A stretch of DNA of 64,000 bases from Hyphomicrobiales bacterium (GTDB lineage Bacteria; Pseudomonadota; Alphaproteobacteria; Rhizobiales; Rhizobiaceae), in the NCBI GenBank assembly GCA_900489925.1, contig UEHQ01000002.1, positions 728,207 through 792,206 on the forward strand, read 5' to 3'. The position numbers and the translations under genes were made by a program. Of the stretch, positions 34,343 through 43,302 are shown one piece after another. The notes beneath the pieces were generated by a model. The model made no database searches, was not told the origin of the DNA, and was given only the letters and a program-made list of their open reading frames with translations. Within the stretch, counting starts at the first letter, position 1, and each line of letters opens with the position of its first letter.

Positions 34343-35290
34343 ATGAGCAATGTGATGCGCGCGACCGCTATCGAAAGCGGCAGGGGCGCGGTGGCCGAGG
34401 GGCGTTTCAAACGCCTCTGGGCTGCCAATGCACCCGGATATCTTTTTCTCCTGCCGTGGCTCATCGGCTTCTTCGGGCTGACGCTCGGACCAGCCCTGAT
34501 CTCGCTCTACCTGTCATTCACCGACTTCGACATGATCAGGTCGCCGGAGTGGGTGGGCTCAGCGAACTACGTGCGCATCGCAACCGCCGATCCCAAGTTC
34601 GCTGCCGCGATGCGGGTGACACTGACCTATGTGGTTCTGTCCGTTCCGTTCAAGCTGACCTTTGCGTTGCTTGTCGCGATGGCGCTCAACAAGGGCGTTC
34701 GCGGCCTGCCGTTCTATCGTGCGATCTTCTATCTTCCGTCATTGCTCGGCGGCAGCGTTGCCATCGCCGTTCTCTGGCGGCAGCTGTTTGCCGGTGACGG
34801 CCTCGTCAATGCCGCGCTCGCGCAGGTCGGCATACAGGGTCCGAGCTGGATCTCTCATCCCAGCTATTCCATCTACACGCTAGTGGCGCTCAGCGTCTGG
34901 CAGTTCGGTTCTCCGATGATCATCTTCCTTGCCGGGCTGCGCCAGATTCCAACCGACATGTATGAGGCTGCCAGCCTCGACGGCGCTTCGAAATTCCGGC
35001 AGTTCTACAAGATCACCCTGCCGCTGCTGACGCCCGTCATCTTCTTCAATGCGGTGGTCCAGACGATCGACGCCTTCAAGGCCTTTACGCCAGCCTTCAT
35101 CATCTCCGGCGGATCAGGCGGGCCGATCAATTCGACGCTGTTCTACACGCTCTACCTCTATCAGGAGGCTTTCGGGAACTTCCGCATGGGCTACGCCTCG
35201 GCGCTCGCCTGGATCCTGGTGCTCATCATCGCCGTGTTCACCGCCTTCTCGTTCCTGTCCTCGCGCTACTGGGTACACTACGATGACTAA
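34343..35290 (+). CDS. Sugar ABC transporter permease, MalF/UgpA type
   Basis: A 315-residue inner-membrane permease with six membrane segments (first APGYLFLLPWLIGFFGLTLG). The coupling motif is TDMYEAASLDGASKFRQFYK. It starts four bases after the binding-protein stop and overlaps the next permease by 8 bases, so the three are cotranscribed. Confidence 0.93.
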   Translation: MSNVMRATAIESGRGAVAEGRFKRLWAANAPGYLFLLPWLIGFFGLTLGPALISLYLSFTDFDMIRSPEWVGSANYVRIATADPKFAAAMRVTLTYVVLSVPFKLTFALLVAMALNKGVRGLPFYRAIFYLPSLLGGSVAIAVLWRQLFAGDGLVNAALAQVGIQGPSWISHPSYSIYTLVALSVWQFGSPMIIFLAGLRQIPTDMYEAASLDGASKFRQFYKITLPLLTPVIFFNAVVQTIDAFKAFTPAFIISGGSGGPINSTLFYTLYLYQEAFGNFRMGYASALAWILVLIIAVFTAFSFLSSRYWVHYDD

Positions 35291-36167
35291 CGGTATCACC
35301 ACCGCCGTCTCGGCACCGCCCTCCGACATCACCAAGCGCAGCCGGCCAGCGTCGATCATCATTCATACGCTGCTGATCCTCGCCTCGCTTTTGATGCTCT
35401 ATCCGCTGCTGTGGATGGTCTCGGCCTCGGTCAGGCCGGAAAGCGAGATCTTCTCGTCGACGTCGCTCATTCCGTCGTCGATCGACTTTTCATCTTATCT
35501 CCGCGGTTGGGTCGGTCTCGACATCACGTTCGGCCGCTTCTTCTGGAACTCGCTCGTCATCTCCGTGCTGACGGTCATCGGCAACGTGGTCGCCTGTTCG
35601 CTGGCCGCCTACGCCTTTGCCCGCCTGCGCTTTGCGGGGCGGAACTTCTGGTTCGCGATCATGCTCGGCACGCTGATGATCCCGTACCACGTGACGCTGA
35701 TCCCGCAGTACGTGCTGTTCCTCAACCTCGGCTGGGTCAACACCATCCTGCCGCTGGTCGTGCCGAAGTTTCTGGCAAGCGATGCCTTCTTCATTTTCCT
35801 GATGGTGCAGTTCTTCCGCGGCATCCCGCGCGAACTTGACGAAGCAGCGATGATGGATGGCTGCAGCGCCTGGCGCATCTACTGGAAGATCATGCTGCCG
35901 CTGTCGCTGCCGGTTCTGGCGACGGCCGCGATCTTCTCCTTCATCTGGACCTGGGACGACTTCTTCGGGCCGCTGATCTACCTCAACGACATGAACACCT
36001 ACACGATCCAGCTTGGTCTTCGCACATTCGTCGACTCCACCAGTGCATCCGATTGGGGCGGGTTGTTCGCCATGTCCACGCTGACGCTCGTGCCCGTCTT
36101 CTTCTTCTTCCTGTTCTTCCAGCGACTGCTCATCGACGGCATCGCCACGACAGGCATGAAGCGTTGA
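35283..36167 (+). CDS. Sugar ABC transporter permease, MalG type
   Basis: A 294-residue inner-membrane permease. The N-terminal membrane anchor is IIIHTLLILASLLMLYPLLW and the coupling motif is RELDEAAMMDGCSAWRIYWK. It begins within the last codons of the MalF-type gene and is followed 16 bases later by a Gfo/Idh gene. It pairs with the MalF-type permease and the ATPase of this operon. Confidence 0.93.
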   Translation: MTNGITTAVSAPPSDITKRSRPASIIIHTLLILASLLMLYPLLWMVSASVRPESEIFSSTSLIPSSIDFSSYLRGWVGLDITFGRFFWNSLVISVLTVIGNVVACSLAAYAFARLRFAGRNFWFAIMLGTLMIPYHVTLIPQYVLFLNLGWVNTILPLVVPKFLASDAFFIFLMVQFFRGIPRELDEAAMMDGCSAWRIYWKIMLPLSLPVLATAAIFSFIWTWDDFFGPLIYLNDMNTYTIQLGLRTFVDSTSASDWGGLFAMSTLTLVPVFFFFLFFQRLLIDGIATTGMKR

Positions 36168-36183
36168 TGGCTACGACACCGAG

Positions 36184-37266
36184 ATGAATGACATGACCAT
36201 CAAGACAGTTGCGATCATCGGGTGCGGCATCGGTCGTTCCCACATCGTCGAAGGCTACCTGCCGCATCCCGACAAGTTCAGGGTGGTGACGCTCTGCGAC
36301 CTGAACGAGGAGCGTTTGAAGGAAGTCGGCGACGAGTTCGGCATTGAAAAGCGCACGACGTCATTTGCCGAGGTTCTCGCGGATGACGGCGTCGACATCG
36401 TCGACATCTGCACACCGCCGGGGATCCATCTTGAACAAGTGATTGCGGCGCTGGCCTCCGGCAAGCATGTCATCTGCGAGAAGCCGTTGACCGGCTCCCT
36501 TGCCGGCGTCGACCAGATCATGGAAGCCGAAAAGACAGCCAAGGGCGTGCTGATGCCGATCTTTCAATATCGCTATGGTGACGGCGTCGAAAAGGCGAAG
36601 CGGATCATCGAGGCCGGCATTGCAGGCAAGCCCTACATGGGATCCGTCGAGACCTTCTGGCTGCGAACCGCCGAGTATTATTCGGTCCCCTGGCGTGGAA
36701 AGTGGGCAACCGAGCTCGGCGGCGTGCTGGTAACGCATGCGCTGCATCTGCACGACATGCTGCTGCATCTCATGGGGCCGGCTGCGAAGGTCTTCGGCCG
36801 GGTCATGACCCGCGTCAACGATATCGAAGTCGAGGACTGCGCATCGGCCAGCCTGCTGATGGAGAGCGGTGCGTTCGTTTCATTGTCCTGCACCTTGGGT
36901 TCGCAGGAGCAGATCAGCCGCCTGCGACTGCACTTCGAGAACGTCACATTCGAAAGCAACCACGAACCCTATTCGCCGGGCAAGGATCCCTGGAAGATCA
37001 TTGCCGCGAATGATGACGTGCAGGCGAAGATCGACGCAATCATCGGCGACTGGCAGCCGGTCGCCCCGCGTTTCACGACGCAGATGGAGCATTTTCATGC
37101 CTATCTCAGTGGCCGCGGTCCACTGCCTGTGACCACCGGTGATGCCCGGCGCGCATTGGAACTCGTCACGGCGATCTACCAATCATCCGACAGTGGCAGC
37201 GAAGTTGTCCTGCCGGTTGGACCGGATAGCCCCAAATACGCCGATTGGCGCGCAAGAACGAAATAA
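36184..37266 (+). CDS. Gfo/Idh/MocA family oxidoreductase
   Basis: A 360-residue NAD(P)-dependent oxidoreductase: Rossmann motif VAIIGCGIGRS, catalytic lysine in VICEKPLTGS, and the second-domain segment LGGVLVTHALHLHDMLLHLM with the likely catalytic His. It is embedded between permease and ATPase genes, so its substrate is probably the imported sugar or glycoside. An ATG at 36193 is an alternative start. This is the third Gfo/Idh enzyme of the region. Confidence 0.92.
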   Translation: MNDMTIKTVAIIGCGIGRSHIVEGYLPHPDKFRVVTLCDLNEERLKEVGDEFGIEKRTTSFAEVLADDGVDIVDICTPPGIHLEQVIAALASGKHVICEKPLTGSLAGVDQIMEAEKTAKGVLMPIFQYRYGDGVEKAKRIIEAGIAGKPYMGSVETFWLRTAEYYSVPWRGKWATELGGVLVTHALHLHDMLLHLMGPAAKVFGRVMTRVNDIEVEDCASASLLMESGAFVSLSCTLGSQEQISRLRLHFENVTFESNHEPYSPGKDPWKIIAANDDVQAKIDAIIGDWQPVAPRFTTQMEHFHAYLSGRGPLPVTTGDARRALELVTAIYQSSDSGSEVVLPVGPDSPKYADWRARTK

Positions 37267-37289
37267 CGGACCAGAGAGGAATTTGAGAG

Positions 37290-38369
37290 ATGGCAACGAG
37301 CGTCGTTCTTCAGAAGGTCGAGAAGCGCTATGGCGCGCTGGATGTCATTCACGGCATCGATCTTAAAATCGAACCCGGCGAATTCGTGGTTTTCGTCGGC
37401 CCGTCGGGCTGCGGAAAGTCCACGCTGCTGCGCATGATCGCAGGGCTGGAAGAGATCACCGGCGGCGCCCTGATGCTCGACAACGAGCGGATGAACGAAG
37501 TGGCGCCGGCAAAGCGCGGCATCGCCATGGTGTTCCAGTCCTATGCGCTCTATCCCCACATGTCGGTCTACAAGAACCTCGCCTTCGGGCTTGAAACGGC
37601 GGGCTACAAGAAGGCGGATATCCAGCCGAAGGTGAAGCGCGCCGCCGAGATTCTGCAGATCGAGAAGCTATTGGAGCGTAAGCCGAAAGCGCTTTCGGGC
37701 GGGCAGCGCCAGCGCGTGGCGATCGGACGCGCCATCGTGCGTGAACCCCGGATCTTCCTCTTTGACGAGCCGCTGTCCAACCTCGATGCCGAGCTGCGCG
37801 TGCAGATGCGCGTCGAGATTTCCCGGCTTCATAGGAGCCTCGGCAACACAATGATCTACGTCACGCACGACCAGGTCGAAGCGATGACGATGGCCGACAA
37901 GATCGTGGTGCTCAATTCCGGCCGTATCGAGCAGGTCGGCGCGCCGCTCGACCTCTACAACAATCCGGCAAACCGCTTTGTCGCCGGCTTCATCGGCAGC
38001 CCGAAGATGAACTTCCTGCAGGGTCGGATCGAAACGACGGGCGATGCAGACACGACGATCAACGTCTGCGGCAACTCCGTACGCCTGCCACGGCGCCTGA
38101 AGGCAGAGGCGGGCCAGAGCGTCACCTTCGGCATTCGCCCCGAGCACCTCTCCGTTCTCGACACAGGCGGCATCGCGCTTGCGACCGTCAACATCGACCT
38201 CGTCGAAAACCTCGGCGGCGCAACCATGCTCTACACGACGACGCCGGACAATCAGCAACTGACGGTCGCGCTCGATGGGCAGCAGAAGGTGGAACGCGGC
38301 ACCAATGTGAAGGCCTCCTTCGACCCGGCCCGCTGTCACGTCTTCGACGCCTCGGGGGCCGCCATCTAG
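37290..38369 (+). CDS. Sugar ABC transporter ATP-binding protein, MalK/UgpC type
   Basis: A 359-residue ATPase: Walker A GPSGCGKST, Q-loop VFQSYALYPHM, signature LSGGQRQR, Walker B IFLFDEP and H-loop VTHDQVEA, followed by a C-terminal OB-fold/TOBE regulatory domain (residues about 240-355). It completes the plus-strand importer and could also energise the LacI-controlled importer, which lacks its own ATPase; MalK-type ATPases are often shared (inference). Confidence 0.95.
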   Translation: MATSVVLQKVEKRYGALDVIHGIDLKIEPGEFVVFVGPSGCGKSTLLRMIAGLEEITGGALMLDNERMNEVAPAKRGIAMVFQSYALYPHMSVYKNLAFGLETAGYKKADIQPKVKRAAEILQIEKLLERKPKALSGGQRQRVAIGRAIVREPRIFLFDEPLSNLDAELRVQMRVEISRLHRSLGNTMIYVTHDQVEAMTMADKIVVLNSGRIEQVGAPLDLYNNPANRFVAGFIGSPKMNFLQGRIETTGDADTTINVCGNSVRLPRRLKAEAGQSVTFGIRPEHLSVLDTGGIALATVNIDLVENLGGATMLYTTTPDNQQLTVALDGQQKVERGTNVKASFDPARCHVFDASGAAI

Positions 38370-38434
38370 CACGCTTGACAGCGCTCCGCCTTCTGGCCAA
38401 GATTTCAATAGGATAGGCCACCAGGGGGGAAATC

Positions 38435-39313
38435 GTGACGCCTGAAGATCGGATACGCTCGCTTGGCATCTGGCACGGTCCGATCGACATCACACCTATC
38501 ACCGGCGGCATCACCAACCGGAACTATCTCGTGCGCGACCGCACGACGCGACGCGTGGTGAGGCTGGGTGAGGATATCCCGGTTCACCACATCATCCGGC
38601 AGAACGAGCTTGCCGCAAGCCAGGCCGCCCACGCGGCTGGGCTATCGCCCGAGGTGGTGCATCATGCGCCGGGTATCCTCGTCTTGGACTATATCGAGGC
38701 CAGGGCGCTTTCGCCCGATGACATCAGGAACGCCGAGACGCTGGCGCGCGTGATCCCGCTGGTGCGCGCCTGTCACCATGATATCGCCCGTGAGTTCCGT
38801 GGTGCGGCGGCGATCTTCTGGGTGTTTCATGTCATCCGCGATTACATCGCCAACCTGGACGCAGCCAACAGCCCTTACCGTCCGTTGTTTCCCAGCCTGC
38901 TGGCGCAAGCCGAGAGGCTGGAAGCCGCGGCAGGTCCCTTCGAGATCGCCTTCGGTCACAACGACATGCTGGCCGCAAACTTTCTCGATGACGGCAAGCG
39001 TTTGTGGCTGATCGACTGGGACTATGCCGGGTTCAACACGCCAATGTTCGACCTCGGCGGCCTCGCATCCAACAACGAGCTTGCCGAGGACGCGGAGCGA
39101 TCATTGCTTGAGGCTTACTATCAGCGAGCGCTCACACCCGATCTCTGGCAACGATACCGCGCCATGAAATGTGCTTCGTTGCTGCGCGAAATGCTCTGGA
39201 GCATGGTTTCTGAAATCCACTCCACCATAGACTTCGACTATGCCGGCTATACCGCCGAAAACCGCGCGCGTTTCGAGCGCGCCTATGACGCTTTCGAACA
39301 GGACATTGCATGA
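38435..39313 (+). CDS. Choline/ethanolamine kinase-like phosphotransferase
   Basis: A 292-residue APH-fold kinase. ITGGITNRNYLVRD is the nucleotide loop, GHNDMLAANF the catalytic loop with the Brenner-type Asp, and LWLIDWDYAGF the metal-binding Asp. These match choline/ethanolamine kinases such as LicA. Translation starts at GTG 38435 behind AGGGGGGA. It overlaps the next gene, a dimethylglycine dehydrogenase-like flavoprotein, by four bases (ATGA). The shared substrate is therefore probably a choline-derived or other methylated amine, but kinase and demethylase together are not a standard pathway. Confidence 0.85.
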   Translation: MTPEDRIRSLGIWHGPIDITPITGGITNRNYLVRDRTTRRVVRLGEDIPVHHIIRQNELAASQAAHAAGLSPEVVHHAPGILVLDYIEARALSPDDIRNAETLARVIPLVRACHHDIAREFRGAAAIFWVFHVIRDYIANLDAANSPYRPLFPSLLAQAERLEAAAGPFEIAFGHNDMLAANFLDDGKRLWLIDWDYAGFNTPMFDLGGLASNNELAEDAERSLLEAYYQRALTPDLWQRYRAMKCASLLREMLWSMVSEIHSTIDFDYAGYTAENRARFERAYDAFEQDIA

Positions 39314-41760
39314 CCAAGGAATTGCCCAAGACCGCAAAGGCGGTCGTCATCGGTGGCGGCATCATCGGCTGCTCGACCGCATATCATCTCGGTAAGCTCG
39401 GCTGGACGGACACCGTGCTGCTCGAGCGCAAGAAGCTGACCTCCGGTACCACGTTTCACGCCGCCGGCCTCGTCGGGCAGCTACGCACCAGCGCCAACAT
39501 CACGCAGCTGCTTGGTTACTCCGTCGAGCTTTACAAGACGCTGGAGGCGGAGACCGGGCTCGGCACCGGCTGGAAGATGAATGGCGGCCTGCGCCTTGCC
39601 TGCAACGAGGAACGCTGGACGGAGGTGAAGCGTCAATCGACCACGGCGCAATCCTTCGGCCTCGACATGCAGCTGCTGACGCCGCAGGAGGCCTTCGATC
39701 TCTGGCCGCTGATGACGATCGATGACCTCGTCGGCGCCGCTTACCTCCCGACCGACGGTCAGGCCAACCCTTCCGATATCACCCAGGCGCTGGCGCGTGG
39801 TGCGCGCATGTCCGGCGTCTCCATCTTCGAAGACACCGAGGTGATCGATCTCGAGATCGATAAAGGAAAGATCCGCGCCGTCATCACCGAGCATGGCCGC
39901 ATCGAGTGTGAGCGCGTCGTCGTCTGCGCCGGCCAATGGACGAGGAGTTTTGCAGCGCGTTTCGGTGTCAACGTGCCACTGGTTTCCGTCGAGCATCAAT
40001 ACATCATCACCGAATCCTTCGGCGTTCCCTCCAACCTGCCGACGCTGCGTGATCCCGATCGGCTGACCTATTACAAGGAGGAGGTCGGTGGCATCGTCAT
40101 GGGTGGCTACGAGCCGAACCCGATTGCCTGGGCAAAGGACGGCATTCCGGAGGGATTCCACTACACGCTGCTCGACAGCAATTTCGACCACTTCGAGCAG
40201 ATCATGGAGCAGGCGCTCGGCCGTGTGCCCGCATTGGAGAATGTCGGCGTCAAGCAGCTGCTGAATGGGCCGGAGAGCTTTACGCCGGATGGCAACTTCA
40301 TCCTCGGCGAAGCGCCAGAGCTGAAGAACTTCTTCGTCGGCGCCGGTTTCAATGCCTTCGGCATCGCTTCAGGCGGCGGTGCCGGCATGGCGCTGGCAGA
40401 ATGGGTGGCCAAAGGCGAACCGCCTTACGATCTCTGGCCGGTGGACATTCGCCGGTTCGGCCGCCCGCATTTCGACACCGACTGGGTGCGCACGCGCACG
40501 CTCGAGGCCTATGGCAAGCACTACACGCTCGCATTCCCCTTCGAGGAATATGCGAGCGGAAGGCCGTGCCGTAGGTCGCCACTCTATGACCGGCTGAAGG
40601 CGCAGGGCGCCTGTTTCGGGGAAAAACTCGGCTGGGAGCGACCGAACTGGTTTGCCGACCTTTTCGCCAATGAAGAGCCGAAGGACATCTATAGCTACAA
40701 CAGGCAGAACTGGTTCGACGCCGTCGGGCGCGAGCATCGGGCCGTGCGCGAGGCTGCCGTCATCTTCGACCAGACGTCCTTTGCGAAATTCACGCTCAAG
40801 GGCCGCGATGCGGAGGCGGCGCTGTCCTGGATCGCGTCCAACGATGTCGCCAAGCCGGTCGGATCGCTGATCTACACGCAGATGCTGAACGACAAGGGCG
40901 GGATCGAATGCGACCTGACCTGCGCCCGCATTGCCGAGGACGAATATTACATCGTCACCGGCACCGGCTTCGCGACCCATGATTTCGATTGGATTGCGCG
41001 TAATATTCCAGCGGGTATGCATGCCGAGCTGGTCGACGTGACATCCGCCTATTCGGTTCTTTCGCTCATGGGTCCCAACGCCCGCGCTGTGCTGGAGAAG
41101 GTGACGAGCAGCGATGTCTCCAACACCGGCTTTCCCTTCGGGCGGGTGAAAACCATCGGCATCGCCGGCTGCCCGGTTCGGGCACTGCGCATCACCTATG
41201 TCGGCGAACTCGGCTATGAACTGCATGTGCCGGTCGAATATGCGACGGCGGTCTACGATGCGCTGATGGCCGCGGGCGGGGAATTTCATCTGACCAATGC
41301 GGGCTACCGTGCGATCGAGAGCTGCCGGCTCGAAAAGGGCTATCGTGCCTGGGGTTCGGACATCGGGCCGGATCACACTCCTGTCGAGGCCGGGCTCGGC
41401 TGGGCCGTTAAGACCAGGAAAGCCACGCCCTTCCGTGGGCGCGAGGTCATCGAACGGCAGCTGGCGTCGGGGGTCAAGAAGATGCTCGCCTGCTTCGTGC
41501 CCGAAGATCCCGATATCGTTCTGCTTGGCCGCGAGACGATCTACCGCGATGGTCAGCGGGTCGGCTGGCTCTCCAGCGGCGGCTTCGGCTATACCATCGG
41601 CAAGCCGATCGGATACGGCTACGTGCGCAATCCGGAGGGGGTGACAGAGGATTTCGTACTGTCCGGCACCTACGAACTCGACGTCGCCCGAGAGCGCGTT
41701 CCCTGCCGGGTATCGTTGAAGCCGCTCTACGACCCGGAGATGAAGCGGATCAAGGCGTAG
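39310..41760 (+). CDS. FAD-dependent dehydrogenase with GcvT domain (dimethylglycine/sarcosine dehydrogenase-like)
   Basis: An 816-residue fusion: N-terminal DAO/FAD domain (VVIGGGIIGCSTAYHLGKLG), an FAO_M linker, and a C-terminal GcvT-type folate domain (residues about 430-810, with YTQMLNDKGGIECDLTCARI). The His in FHAAGLVGQLR corresponds to the covalently flavinylated His of dimethylglycine dehydrogenase. It should oxidatively demethylate an N-methylated amino compound and pass the formaldehyde unit to tetrahydrofolate. It is coupled to the upstream kinase gene. The exact substrate (dimethylglycine, sarcosine or a related amine) is open. Confidence 0.9.
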   Translation: MTKELPKTAKAVVIGGGIIGCSTAYHLGKLGWTDTVLLERKKLTSGTTFHAAGLVGQLRTSANITQLLGYSVELYKTLEAETGLGTGWKMNGGLRLACNEERWTEVKRQSTTAQSFGLDMQLLTPQEAFDLWPLMTIDDLVGAAYLPTDGQANPSDITQALARGARMSGVSIFEDTEVIDLEIDKGKIRAVITEHGRIECERVVVCAGQWTRSFAARFGVNVPLVSVEHQYIITESFGVPSNLPTLRDPDRLTYYKEEVGGIVMGGYEPNPIAWAKDGIPEGFHYTLLDSNFDHFEQIMEQALGRVPALENVGVKQLLNGPESFTPDGNFILGEAPELKNFFVGAGFNAFGIASGGGAGMALAEWVAKGEPPYDLWPVDIRRFGRPHFDTDWVRTRTLEAYGKHYTLAFPFEEYASGRPCRRSPLYDRLKAQGACFGEKLGWERPNWFADLFANEEPKDIYSYNRQNWFDAVGREHRAVREAAVIFDQTSFAKFTLKGRDAEAALSWIASNDVAKPVGSLIYTQMLNDKGGIECDLTCARIAEDEYYIVTGTGFATHDFDWIARNIPAGMHAELVDVTSAYSVLSLMGPNARAVLEKVTSSDVSNTGFPFGRVKTIGIAGCPVRALRITYVGELGYELHVPVEYATAVYDALMAAGGEFHLTNAGYRAIESCRLEKGYRAWGSDIGPDHTPVEAGLGWAVKTRKATPFRGREVIERQLASGVKKMLACFVPEDPDIVLLGRETIYRDGQRVGWLSSGGFGYTIGKPIGYGYVRNPEGVTEDFVLSGTYELDVARERVPCRVSLKPLYDPEMKRIKA

Positions 41761-41775
41761 CATCGATAGGAGTTG

Positions 41776-41803
41776 GTGTCTGCGCGCTGTGCGGCGCAGA
41801 CAC
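41776..41803. terminator. Hairpin between convergent flavoprotein and uxuB-like genes
   Basis: GTGTCTGCGC and GCGCAGACAC form a perfect 10-bp stem with an 8-base loop between the two convergent stop codons. T-runs are weak, but the position suggests a bidirectional terminator. Confidence 0.6.
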
Positions 41804-41847
41804 TCAGCCGTTTGGACGCCGCCAGCGTTGCGCCGACGCCGTCGATC

Positions 41848-43302
41848 TCAGATCAGCGGCAGCTTGTTGTCCTGGATCAGGATCTCGAGCTTGTTCGCCA
41901 CGTCTTCCGTCCAGGCGACATTGCTGGTCAACGCTGCGAGAAACAGCCCCGGCAAAGCAAAAAGCGCCGCAGAGACCGCGCCGCCATTGCGCGGCACGTC
42001 GGCAAGCAGGGCTGCGATCTCGCCTGCACGCGGATCGCGCAGCTCATAGCGTTGGCCATTGCGGTCGACGCCGAGTGCATAGCGCATCCAGGCGGCGACG
42101 GCGATCGCGTAGGTTTCCGCCCTGCTGCCATTGGCGAGCGCTTCCGTTGCCGGCTCCAGCAAGCGCTGCGGCAATTTCTGGGTGCCGTCCATGGCAATCT
42201 GGTAGGTGCGGTGGGCAATGGCCTTGTTTGCAAAGCGGGCTATCAGTTCGTCTGCATAGGCATCGAGATCGATACCGGGAACCGGATCGAGCGTGGCAGC
42301 CGCGGCGTTCATCTGGCGACGCGCAAGACCGGCAAGGCCAGCATCGTCCATCACATCCCGAACGAATTCATAGCCGCCTATGTAGCCGAGATAGGCGAGA
42401 AGCGAATGCGCTCCGTTCAGCATGCGAAGCTTCATCTTCTCATAGGCGGAGACGTCCTCGACCATCAGAGCGCCGGCCTTTTCCCATTGCGGGCGGCCGT
42501 TGACGAAATGGTCCTCGATCACCCACTGGGTGAAGGGTTCGGTCTCGATCGCGGCAAGATCCGTCCGGCCGGTCAATGTTTCGGCGTCGCGATAGGTCGC
42601 TTCCGTGCTGGCCGGGGTGATGCGGTCGACCATGGTTGAGGGAAACGGTACGTTTTGTTCGATCCATTGCCGTAGCGATGGATCGATGCACTCAGCGAAA
42701 TCAACCACCAGCCGCTTCAGCACGGCACCGTTGCTCGGCAGGTTGTCGCAGCTGAGCGGCGTAAAGGGCGTAATGCCCTTCGCGCGCCGGCGCGATAGGC
42801 CCTCGACGAGATAACCGATGACACCACGTGGCGCATGCGGATTGGCCAGATCGGCGGCGACGTCGGGGTGATTGAGATCGAGTCCGCCGCTCGCCGCGTC
42901 AAAGCCATAGGCCTTTTCGGTCACGGTCAGGCTGACGATCCGGATCGCGGGATCCTCGAGCCTTTGGAGGAGATCGCCGGGAATGCGCGTCGCGACATGG
43001 GCACGAAGAATGGGCCCGATGATCTCGGCCTTCGTACCGGAGGTGTCGCGAACCAGCATCGTATATAGACCGTTCTGCTGGTTCAGGTGATCGGCGACAT
43101 CAGCGGTCCGCAGGCTCGCCACCTCTATCCCCCAATCACCGCCGGCCGCAGCGAGTGCGGCATCGGTGAACGGCGCGAAGTGCGCGCGGAAGAAGGCACC
43201 AGGCCCCAGATGCAGGATGCCGGCCTTCAGCAGATTGCGGTCATAGCCGGGAAGCTTGGCGGTCGGCGCAAGGCCCACAAGGCTCGTCAGTCGTTCGGTC
43301 AC
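41848..43302 (-). CDS. uxuB: Mannitol dehydrogenase family, probable D-fructuronate reductase
   Basis: A 484-residue NAD-dependent polyol/hexuronate dehydrogenase. N-terminal HLGPGAFFRAHFAPF and the C-terminal catalytic segment EKMKLRMLNGAHSLLAYLG (Lys, Asn and His of the active site) define the mannitol dehydrogenase family. Its start overlaps the uxaC stop by four bases, so the substrate is most likely fructuronate, reduced to mannonate. Mannitol or tagaturonate specificity cannot be excluded from sequence alone. No uxuA or kdgK gene is in the window. Confidence 0.87.
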   Translation of the reverse strand: MTERLTSLVGLAPTAKLPGYDRNLLKAGILHLGPGAFFRAHFAPFTDAALAAAGGDWGIEVASLRTADVADHLNQQNGLYTMLVRDTSGTKAEIIGPILRAHVATRIPGDLLQRLEDPAIRIVSLTVTEKAYGFDAASGGLDLNHPDVAADLANPHAPRGVIGYLVEGLSRRRAKGITPFTPLSCDNLPSNGAVLKRLVVDFAECIDPSLRQWIEQNVPFPSTMVDRITPASTEATYRDAETLTGRTDLAAIETEPFTQWVIEDHFVNGRPQWEKAGALMVEDVSAYEKMKLRMLNGAHSLLAYLGYIGGYEFVRDVMDDAGLAGLARRQMNAAAATLDPVPGIDLDAYADELIARFANKAIAHRTYQIAMDGTQKLPQRLLEPATEALANGSRAETYAIAVAAWMRYALGVDRNGQRYELRDPRAGEIAALLADVPRNGGAVSAALFALPGLFLAALTSNVAWTEDVANKLEILIQDNKLPLI

